Origin: Thermoanaerobaculia bacterium
Lineage (GTDB): Bacteria > Acidobacteriota > Thermoanaerobaculia > Multivoradales > JAHEKO01
DNA: 64,000 nt
Assembly: GCA_945787635.1 (NCBI GenBank)
Contig: CALZIK010000054.1
Span: forward strand, 1-64,000
Direction: 5' to 3'
This document shows positions 9,456 through 15,398 of this stretch, piece by piece. The notes under the pieces were generated by a model. The model saw nothing but the letters and a program-made list of their open reading frames with translations, was not told the DNA's origin and made no database searches. Position 1 is the stretch's first letter. Each line of letters starts with the position of its first letter. Position numbers and translations under genes: made by a program.

Positions 9456-11303
9456 ATGCGAGGAGAGCCCGACCAGCGGAAGCGAGTTCGGTGTCCTTGG
9501 TTTCCACCGCTTGCGGGGGCGCCGCGCTATCGAGCGCTGTGTCTGGGACTGTCTGTTCTCCCGCTCCTGCTCACGCCACCGCTCGGGGCGGCGGTGATCA
9601 CGGTCAACAAGCTCGACAGCTCGACGGTGGAGGACGGTCTCTGTGCCCTGCGCGAAGCGATCCTCGCCGCCAACGGGGACCTCCCGGCAGGGGGCTGCCC
9701 GGCGGGCTCGGGGGCAGACACGATCGTGCTGACCGGGGACGTCACGCTGGACCTCGTGGACTCGTTCGATACCGGAACGCCGCGGTTGACCAGCGAGGTC
9801 ACGATTCGCGGGAACGGGCACACTATCGAGCGCTCGAGCGTCGCCGGCACACCCAAGTTTCGGATCTTCTGGGTGAGGCCCGCCGGCGACCTGACGATCA
9901 AGGACACCACCATCCGCAACGGCTTTGCCCCGCTGTCGTCTGACGGCGGCGGCATCTACAACGAAGGAAAGCTGAGCCTTGTGCACAGCATCCTGGCTTC
10001 CAACACGGCAGAACAGGTGGGCGGCGCCATCTACTCCGGGACCAGCGCCACGCTCCTTCTGGTGGGCAGCGGAGTCGAGTCCAACACCGCTGTCGTCTTC
10101 GGGGGTGGGATCATGAACTACGGCGCTGCAACCATCATTGACAGCTACGTCTCTCTGAACAGGAGCTCGTTCGGTGGAGGTGTGCTCTTGAACCTTCTCG
10201 GCGAGATGACTTTGGTCCGAACTTTGGTGACATTCAACGAACCGGTCGGGATCGAGCTTCAGGGAGGAACGCTGCACCTGACCAATGGCGCAATCGCCCG
10301 CAACTTCGGACTCGGTTTGAGCAACAGCGGAGGAACGGCAACGTTGCTCCACAGCACCATTGCAGGCAACTGGAACGGCGCTCTTGTGAACGCCACTTCC
10401 GGCGGCACCCTGACCGTGACTGGGTCGATCGTTGCTGAGAATACTGGATCAAACTGCTCCGGGACGATCACCGACGCCGGCAGCAACCTGGTCGACGACG
10501 CGACCTGTGCTCCCATGCCGCCCACCCCGCCGGCGCAATTGAACCTCGACCCGGTAACCCTTTACCTATACTCCCCGAGCGTTGCCATCAACGCCGCCGG
10601 CGACTGCGGCCTGCTGACGGACGGGCGGGGCGCGCTGCGGGACGCTTCCTGCGACATTGGCGCCTACGAGTACGGCGCCGACGACCAGTACGAGATCTCG
10701 GGCTCGGAAGGCAGCGACGACACCTGCTACGGGCACGCGGTCGGGTTCGGCCGCGGTGAGCGCCACCTCCATACGGCCGACTTCAGCGACTGGGTGTGGT
10801 TTCAGCCGGTCGAGGGAGCGACCTACGAGATCGAGACCAGCAACCTGTTCGGCGGCTCGGACACGGTGCTCGAGCTGTGGAGCGACTGCACGCCTCCGCA
10901 GCTGGACGAGGATGACGACGGGGGCACGGGCCTGGCTTCGAAGATCGCCTATACGGCCACCGTGAACGACGAGCAGACGGGCCTCGACGTCCTCATCCGG
11001 GACTTCAGCGGACAGGCCGACAACCGAGGCTACGACGTGACGGTGACCTGTGTGACTGACTGCCCTTCGTGTCCTCTGGGTGGAGGAGTCGACTTCGTTC
11101 TCCGCGACGAGATGATCGTCATCTACCGGGAGATCGAGGCCTGCAACTCGATCACGGCGTTCGACACGGTGGTGGCGTCCGGCGTCAAGGCGGTCCTGCG
11201 GGCGGGGAGCTCGGTCGGGCTGGGTAACGGCTTCGCGGTTCCCGGGGGAGCCGAGCTCGTCATCGATATCGACCCGGACCTGCAGAACCTGGGACCGCCG
11301 TAG
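9456..11303 (+). CDS. Secreted CSLREA-type right-handed beta-helix protein with C-terminal coathanger-like domain
   Basis: 615 residues. A basic N-terminus and hydrophobic stretch (about 30-48, ending PPLGAA) form a signal peptide. It is followed by the CSLREA-like motif CALREAILAAN, which commonly opens exported beta-helix proteins. Residues about 130-330 contain Asn/Gly-rich parallel beta-helix rungs (GGGIYNEG, GGAIYSG, GGGIMNYG). After a linker a beta-sandwich domain with DWVWFQPVEGATYEI follows, and the end has AGSSVGLGNGFAVPGGAEL, the pattern of the 3-coathanger stack domain. Likely an extracellular carbohydrate-binding or adhesin protein. No catalytic residues are evident. Confidence 0.85.
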   Translation: MRGEPDQRKRVRCPWFPPLAGAPRYRALCLGLSVLPLLLTPPLGAAVITVNKLDSSTVEDGLCALREAILAANGDLPAGGCPAGSGADTIVLTGDVTLDLVDSFDTGTPRLTSEVTIRGNGHTIERSSVAGTPKFRIFWVRPAGDLTIKDTTIRNGFAPLSSDGGGIYNEGKLSLVHSILASNTAEQVGGAIYSGTSATLLLVGSGVESNTAVVFGGGIMNYGAATIIDSYVSLNRSSFGGGVLLNLLGEMTLVRTLVTFNEPVGIELQGGTLHLTNGAIARNFGLGLSNSGGTATLLHSTIAGNWNGALVNATSGGTLTVTGSIVAENTGSNCSGTITDAGSNLVDDATCAPMPPTPPAQLNLDPVTLYLYSPSVAINAAGDCGLLTDGRGALRDASCDIGAYEYGADDQYEISGSEGSDDTCYGHAVGFGRGERHLHTADFSDWVWFQPVEGATYEIETSNLFGGSDTVLELWSDCTPPQLDEDDDGGTGLASKIAYTATVNDEQTGLDVLIRDFSGQADNRGYDVTVTCVTDCPSCPLGGGVDFVLRDEMIVIYREIEACNSITAFDTVVASGVKAVLRAGSSVGLGNGFAVPGGAELVIDIDPDLQNLGPP

Positions 11304-11418
11304 AAAGAAGCGAACAGGCACATCTTCCCCGAGATCACTCGGCCCAGCACGCACCACCATGACGCTCCCCGGCAGGTGGTCGCGTCCAACGACAAGCGCC
11401 TCCCCGGTTTCGGGCCTC

Positions 11419-11446
11419 TTGACATATAACCCATTTGGTATATATT
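11419..11446 (+). promoter_or_regulatory. Sigma-70-type promoter of first ArsR-SRPBCC module
   Basis: TTGACA at 11419-11424 and TATATT at 11441-11446 with a 16-base spacer. The stretch between contains ATAACC and GGTATAT, an imperfect inverted repeat around the -10 that would suit an ArsR autorepressor site. The ATG at 11454 is only seven bases beyond the -10, so the transcript would be leaderless or nearly so. Confidence 0.6.
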
Positions 11447-11453
11447 GGTCGGC

Positions 11454-11792
11454 ATGCGAGCCGAGGCACCCGCCGAAGACGTCTACCTGGCGATCGCGGA
11501 TCCGACCCGCCGCGCGCTGCTGCTGCGGCTGGCCGAGGAGGGCGAGCGCAGCGTGAACGAGCTGCTCGAGCCGCTCCCGATCAGCCAGCCGGCGGTCTCG
11601 AAGCACTTACGCATCCTGCGCGAGGCGGGGCTCGCTCGCAGCCGCAAGCAGGGGCGCCGGCGGCTCTACGCGATCGAGCCCGCCCGCCTGCGGCAGGTGT
11701 TCGACTGGGTCGCCCACTTCGAGAGGTTCTGGGACGCGAAGCTCGACGCGCTGGGGGACTACCTGGACACGAAGGCGGCCCGGAGGAACTGA
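11454..11792 (+). CDS. ArsR-family winged-helix transcriptional regulator
   Basis: 112 residues from ATG 11454 (an in-frame TTG at 11445 lies inside the -10 box and is less likely). It has the ArsR hallmark IADPTRRALLLRLAEEGE, then the recognition helix region SQPAVSKHLRILREAGL and the wing RKQGRRRLYAIEP. No metal-binding CVCDL motif is present, so this belongs to the non-metal-sensing subgroup that is typically paired with an SRPBCC/AHSA1 gene, as it is here 12 bases downstream. Predicted autorepressor of this small operon. Confidence 0.9.
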   Translation: MRAEAPAEDVYLAIADPTRRALLLRLAEEGERSVNELLEPLPISQPAVSKHLRILREAGLARSRKQGRRRLYAIEPARLRQVFDWVAHFERFWDAKLDALGDYLDTKAARRN

Positions 11793-11804
11793 GGACGGTC
11801 GACG

Positions 11805-12332
11805 ATGGTCTCACGCAAGCCGATCACGATCCGCAAGGAGCGCTTTTACGCCCACCCCCCCGCCGACGTGTGGACGGCGATTACCGACCCGCACGCCCTG
11901 GCGGAGTGGTTCGAGCCGAACAACCACGAGGCCGTCGTCGGCCACGAGTTTCAGTTCGTCTGCGACCCCGGCATTTGCGGCGACGCCGTGAGCGAGTGCC
12001 GGGTCGTCGAGGCGGAACCGCCGCGAAAGCTGGTGTGGAGCTGGGTCCACGTGCCGCGCAAGGCCGGCAAGGCCCCCTCCGGCCCGATGACGATCACCTG
12101 GATGCTGACTCCCGAGTCGGGCGGCACGCGCCTGGCCCTCGAGCACTCCGGCGCGGAGAACATCGGCTGGCTCCAGCGCAACATGATGCGCGTCGGTTGG
12201 GGCTATATGATGAAAAACTTGATCCCCAAGGTGCTCGGTAACGTCACGGGCGGGCGCTTCACGCCCGGGGCGATCCTCCTGAGCAAACGAGCCTACAGCT
12301 GCAAAACAGTACCCACGCGATACGTCCGTTGA
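11805..12332 (+). CDS. SRPBCC (AHSA1/START-like) domain protein
   Basis: 175 residues. The START/AHSA1 pattern is clear: RFYAHPPADVWTAITDPHAL at the start, WFEP soon after, the central VVEAEPPRKLVWSWV strand and the late GGTRLALEHSG. These small helix-grip proteins bind hydrophobic ligands in a deep cavity; specific function in ArsR-paired members is not established. The C-terminus is longer than usual by about 25 residues (RFTPGAILLSKRAYSC...), which may reflect a readthrough into formerly non-coding DNA. Confidence 0.85.
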   Translation: MVSRKPITIRKERFYAHPPADVWTAITDPHALAEWFEPNNHEAVVGHEFQFVCDPGICGDAVSECRVVEAEPPRKLVWSWVHVPRKAGKAPSGPMTITWMLTPESGGTRLALEHSGAENIGWLQRNMMRVGWGYMMKNLIPKVLGNVTGGRFTPGAILLSKRAYSCKTVPTRYVR

Positions 12333-12364
12333 CGACGCCCCCGAGGACTGGAAAGGAGACCAAC

Positions 12365-12727
12365 ATGGGAGTCCCGATCGTTCACTTCGAAATCGGCTGC
12401 AGGGATAACGAGAAGACCAAGCAGTTCTATTGCGAGCTCTTCGACTGGACCATCGAGCAGATGGGACCGGCCGGGGTGATCACGACCGGCGCTGGAAGTG
12501 GAATTGGTGGTCACATTACGGCGCTCGGACACGAACCGCACCACTACGTGACCGTCTATGCCGAGGTCGATGACATACCCGCTTACCTCCAAAAGGCCGA
12601 GAGCCTTGGCGGAAGCACCGTGGTCCCGGAAACTGAGGTCCCGGGACAGGGGGCCTTCGCGTGGCTGAAGGACCTCGACGGCAACACTATCGGCCTGTGG
12701 AAGACGGCCGCCGGGGTAACAGGCTGA
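12365..12727 (+). CDS. VOC superfamily (glyoxalase/bleomycin-resistance-like) protein
   Basis: 120 residues with AAGGAG eight bases ahead of the ATG. The betaalphabeta-beta-beta-beta module pattern is visible: PIVHFEIGCRDNEKTKQFYC at the N-terminus, a HYVTVYAEVDDI strand-helix junction mid-way, and PGQGAFAWLKDLDGNTIGLW near the end. The usual metal ligands of glyoxalase I (His/Glu) are only partly obvious (H7, late region DGNTIGLW lacks the Glu). Binding role is possible. Sits between the ArsR module and the AlkD-like gene in the same direction. Confidence 0.8.
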   Translation: MGVPIVHFEIGCRDNEKTKQFYCELFDWTIEQMGPAGVITTGAGSGIGGHITALGHEPHHYVTVYAEVDDIPAYLQKAESLGGSTVVPETEVPGQGAFAWLKDLDGNTIGLWKTAAGVTG

Positions 12728-12758
12728 GACGGTTGATCCCGGACCGAGAGGCACGACC

Positions 12759-13460
12759 ATGAACAAGACCCAGGTCCTCGCGCTCCTGAAGGAGAACCGC
12801 AACGAGCGGGGCATCGCCAACTGGAAGAAGGGCGGCCACGGTGACGGTGGGCTGAAGAGTTTCGGCATCGGCCTGACCGTTCTGCGCAAGCTCGCCAAGC
12901 AGGTCGGCCGGGACCCCGCGCTGGCCCGCAAGCTCTGGGAGACGGACGTCTACGACGCCAAGGTCCTGGGACTGCTGGTCGACGACCCCAAGCAGCTCAC
13001 GCGAGAGCAGGCGGAGGAGCAGGTCGAAGACCTCGAAGGCGGGATGCTGGCCCACGTCTTCTCGTCCTGCGACGCGACGCTCGCCAAGGCGCCCATCGCC
13101 TTCGAGCTCGCCTGCGCCTGGATCGAGAGCCGGCACGAGATGCGCAAGCGCTGCGGCTGGGGGCTGCTCTACGAGCTCTCCAAGAAGGAACCCGAGGGGA
13201 TGGACGACGCTTTCCTCCTGGGGTGCATCGACCGCGTGGGCGAGGAGATCGACGGCGAGCCGACCTGGGTCCGGATGGCGATGGCCGGCGCCCTGGTCGG
13301 GATTGGCAAGCGCAACAGGAAGCTCAACCGGGCCGCCGTCCGGGTCGCGAGGCAGGTCGGCGTGATCGACTTCAACGACGGCAGCGGGAGCAAGTGCGAT
13401 CCCTTCGATCCGCACAAGCACCTGACCAGCGAGCACGTGAAGAAGAAGCTGGAGCGCTAG
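12759..13460 (+). CDS. DNA alkylation repair-like HEAT-repeat protein (AlkD-related)
   Basis: 233 residues. The alternation of helices with WIESRHEMRKRCGWGLLYEL and PTWVRMAMAGALVGIGKRN matches the COG4912/AlkD-like ALPHA-HEAT family, whose characterised members are DNA glycosylases that release N3- and N7-alkylpurines. The family's catalytic Asp/Trp positions cannot be assigned with confidence here, and many members of this branch (about 230 residues, alongside VOC and SRPBCC genes) have no known activity. Start ATG 12759 is preceded by GAGAGG. Confidence 0.75.
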   Translation: MNKTQVLALLKENRNERGIANWKKGGHGDGGLKSFGIGLTVLRKLAKQVGRDPALARKLWETDVYDAKVLGLLVDDPKQLTREQAEEQVEDLEGGMLAHVFSSCDATLAKAPIAFELACAWIESRHEMRKRCGWGLLYELSKKEPEGMDDAFLLGCIDRVGEEIDGEPTWVRMAMAGALVGIGKRNRKLNRAAVRVARQVGVIDFNDGSGSKCDPFDPHKHLTSEHVKKKLER

Positions 13461-13496
13461 CGGACGCCTGGTCAATCAGCTGGTAGCTTCACTTGA

Positions 13497-13790
13497 CAGT
13501 ACTCCTACGCCTGTGGGGGTGTTACATGCGTGAGAGGCATGCTGGGTCTGGCGCAGCGGAAGCAGGATCTGGACGAGATGCGGCCACTGCTAGAAAAAGA
13601 GCTCGCGAGGCTCGAGGAGCAGAAGCGCCGCCTGGTCGACGCCTACGTCTACGAGCAGGCCATCGAACCCCGGTAACCACTTCACACTCAAACGGAGATC
13701 GCGGACCTGCGCTACGTGGTGGAGTTGGCCAGCCGATATCGGACCCGGCTACAGTTACCCCAAGAGTTACCAACTCAGGCTGTGAAGCTC
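13497..13790 (+). pseudogene. Decayed frame, possibly the C-terminal tail of a serine recombinase
   Basis: One frame runs from 13497 to TAA 13674-13676 and continues open after it to about 13790. It includes a short ORF from ATG 13539 encoding 45 residues whose core EKELARLEEQKRRLVDAYVY is a coiled coil like those at the end of large serine recombinases, and upstream residues contain CGGVTC, a possible zinc-ribbon remnant. Beyond the stop the same frame encodes TEIADLRYVVELASRYR. The reading is consistent with a decayed mobile-element gene, but the match is short and the call tentative. Confidence 0.3.
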
Positions 13791-13792
13791 GA

Positions 13793-13981
13793 CTACTCCT
13801 GGCGCCCGCGACCGCCGTCGGTGACGCTCTGGACCGAGTTCCAGCCGTCCGCCCACGACAGGTAGTCTTCGCTACCTTCCTCGTAGGGATTGTCAGAGAC
13901 AGGCTTGCCTTTCTGGGCCGCTTGCGCGCCCTCTAGATAGCACTCGTCTGCTGGTTTCTTGTCTAGTCCTTTGGTAACCAT
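13793..13981 (-). CDS. Small RMF-like protein (ribosome modulation factor/CrpP-like superfamily)
   Basis: 62 residues from ATG 13981 with AGGAG five bases ahead. The pattern A..CYLEGAQAAQKGK, then DNPYEE and LSWADGWN matches the RMF superfamily signature: a helix with G-x-x-A-A-x-x-G, then (C/N)PY, then W-x-x-GW. E. coli RMF (55 residues) dimerises 70S ribosomes in stationary phase; other small members have unrelated proposed roles such as CrpP. Function here is inferred only from the signature. It stands alone between decayed DNA segments. Confidence 0.6.
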   Translation of the reverse strand: MVTKGLDKKPADECYLEGAQAAQKGKPVSDNPYEEGSEDYLSWADGWNSVQSVTDGGRGRQE

Positions 13982-14048
13982 GGTCGCTCCTATTCCCTCG
14001 AGGCGGGTCGTTTGAGTCCATGCCTGTCTGACTTCTCTGCGCTCGAGT

Positions 14049-14228
14049 CTATCGCCTTGCCCCACCATCCTGCATGCTCGAGCTGACGTGTGGCGTGTTC
14101 GCGCCGTGCTCGACGCGCGGGGCGATCGCTTCGTCGGTGAGCTCGGTGATGAAGTCCGCCTTCCAGCAGTGCTGCATGCCCTTCGGGACGGCATCGTCGA
14201 AGAGACGGTTGAGAGCCGGAAGGGGCAT
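14049..14228 (-). pseudogene. Remnant of a FAD-binding (BBE-type) oxidoreductase
   Basis: On the minus strand from about 14228 to TAG at 14049-14051 the frame gives 59 residues that closely resemble the late part of berberine-bridge-type FAD oxidases: MPLPALNRLFDDAVPKGMQ, then CWKADFITELTDEAI and VEHGANTPHVS. Intact proteins of this family are about 450-480 residues. Upstream the frame loses similarity, and the stop comes right after the matched segment. The parent gene has been largely deleted. Confidence 0.55.
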
Positions 14229-14425
14229 GACAGGTGACCAACACAGTAGAGGTCCCCGACCCGATCTTCGGAGAGGAACGGCAGGGGCGGCGCCGATCTG
14301 CCAGCCGAAGGAGCATCCGAGCGTCTCGGGCGCGTGACCGCCTTCGAGCTTCTGAGAGAGCCGTTGGCTGAGTCTCGGAGGCCGTCATTTCGCATTGCCA
14401 GCTCCGCGGTTCTAGCGGCCAGGGC

Positions 14426-14454
14426 TTGACACGCTCACCTGCGGCCATTATATT
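14426..14454 (+). promoter_or_regulatory. Sigma-70-type promoter of second ArsR-SRPBCC module
   Basis: TTGACA at 14426-14431 and TATATT at 14449-14454, spacer 17 bases: a near-consensus promoter, rare in this GC-rich window. The start codon at 14470 is only about 15 bases after the -10, so the leader is about 9 bases at most and has no Shine-Dalgarno of its own apart from AAGGATG. Confidence 0.7.
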
Positions 14455-14471
14455 CACCCAAAAGGATGAAT
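14452..14471. promoter_or_regulatory. Inverted-repeat operator overlapping -10 and start codon
   Basis: ATTCACCC at 14452-14459, spacer AAAA, then GGATGAAT at 14464-14471: arms match at 7 of 8 positions. The repeat overlaps the -10 box and the first bases of the ArsR gene, the usual place for an ArsR-family autorepressor site. Confidence 0.6.
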
Positions 14472-14850
14472 GATGACGATGCCGGCCATGAGATCCGACC
14501 TGGACCACACCCTGGGTGCTCTGGCGGACCCGACGCGGCGAGCGCTCCTCCAGCACCTCTCCCGTGGGGACGCGCGGGTCACCGATCTCGCCCGTCCCTT
14601 CGCCATCTCCCTCAACTCGGTCTCGAAACACATACGCCGCCTCGAGCGCGCAGGCCTGGTTCGGCGCCACCGCTCCGGCCGCGAGCACATCCTGTCCTTG
14701 AACCCCGAGCCCCTGGAAGACGCCGCCGCCTGGCTGAACCGCCAGCACAACCTGTGGACCGCGCGGCTGGACGCGTTGGACGAGCTGCTCCGGGCCGAGG
14801 AGAAGGCGCAGCCTCCGCCCGGCCCCAGAGAGAAAGGAAGAACCCGATGA
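14470..14850 (+). CDS. ArsR-family winged-helix transcriptional regulator
   Basis: 126 residues. HTLGALADPTRRALLQHLSR is the ArsR helix-1 hallmark, with the recognition helix in SLNSVSKHIRRLERAGLV and the wing RHRSGREHILSL. Like the copy at 11454 it lacks metal-site cysteines and is followed by an SRPBCC gene, here with an ATGA overlap. The tail (about residues 100-126) is Pro/Lys/Arg-rich. Probably represses its own operon via the inverted repeat at 14452-14471. Start ATG 14470 chosen; an ATG at 14466 is out of frame. Confidence 0.9.
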   Translation: MMTMPAMRSDLDHTLGALADPTRRALLQHLSRGDARVTDLARPFAISLNSVSKHIRRLERAGLVRRHRSGREHILSLNPEPLEDAAAWLNRQHNLWTARLDALDELLRAEEKAQPPPGPREKGRTR

Positions 14851-15275
14851 TTGCCGAAGCACTTGTCAAAGTTCGCGTCACCCGCCGCTTCAGCGCCCCG
14901 CCCGAGCGCGTCTTCGACGCTTGGCTCGACCCCGACAAGGCGGGCAGGTTCCTGTACGCCACCGACGAGGGCGAGATGGTGCGGGTCGAGATCGACCCGC
15001 AGGTGGGCGGCCGCTACACGATCGTCGAGCGCCGCGACGGCCGGGACGTGGAGCACACCGGCGAGTACCTGGAGATCGACCGTCCCCGGCGCCTCGTCTT
15101 CACCCTCCAGGTCCCCCTCTACTCGGAGCAGGCGGACCGGGTGACGGTCGAGATCGAGCCCGAGGACGGCGGCAGCGAGCTCACCCTCATCCACGAGACG
15201 ACCAAGCAGTGGGCGGACCAGTCCGGGGAGGGCTGGAAGATGATCCTCGACAGCTTGGCCAACGTCCTTCCGTAG
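14847..15275 (+). CDS. SRPBCC (AHSA1/START-like) domain protein
   Basis: 142 residues. TRRFSAPPERVFDAWLDPDK, RYTIVERRDGRDVEHTGEYL and the late GSELTLIHETTKQW followed by GWKMILDSL are the standard AHSA1-type strand/helix signatures. Start ATG 14847 overlaps the ArsR stop (ATGA), so the pair is cotranslated. It is not closely similar to the SRPBCC protein at 11805, arguing for two independent acquisitions rather than a recent duplication. Ligand unknown. Confidence 0.88.
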   Translation: MIAEALVKVRVTRRFSAPPERVFDAWLDPDKAGRFLYATDEGEMVRVEIDPQVGGRYTIVERRDGRDVEHTGEYLEIDRPRRLVFTLQVPLYSEQADRVTVEIEPEDGGSELTLIHETTKQWADQSGEGWKMILDSLANVLP

Positions 15276-15307
15276 CCGGCGGAATCGGTAGATAGGGAAA
15301 CCGCCGG
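15276..15307. terminator. Possible hairpin between convergent genes
   Basis: CCGGCGG at 15276-15282 and CCGCCGG at 15301-15307 form a perfect 7-base stem with an 18-base loop immediately after the SRPBCC stop. There is no T-run, so intrinsic termination is uncertain. Confidence 0.3.
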
Positions 15308-15398
15308 ACAAGGGAGGCTTCGATGGATCTCGACCGAATTCTCGTTCTCTCTGTCTGCATGATCGCACTGGCTTCGGGGGGCGGGCCTTCCCCGTCGC

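Larger units (their letters stand above)
13982..14465. other. Gene-poor gap carrying the oxidase remnant and the second ArsR promoter
   Basis: About 480 bases between the RMF-like gene and the second ArsR gene. Apart from the FAD-oxidase fragment (14049-14228) and the promoter/operator near 14426-14471, I see no supported gene. The piece 14229-14425 has open frames on several strands but none with a recognisable domain. Together with the decayed frame at 13497-13790 it looks like a deletion scar in an accessory segment. Confidence 0.5.

Noticed and set aside
11454-15275. Toxin-antitoxin or defence island
   Set aside because: The ArsR-SRPBCC pairs, VOC and AlkD-like genes have no toxin or nuclease motif; the pairs are a common non-defensive arrangement.
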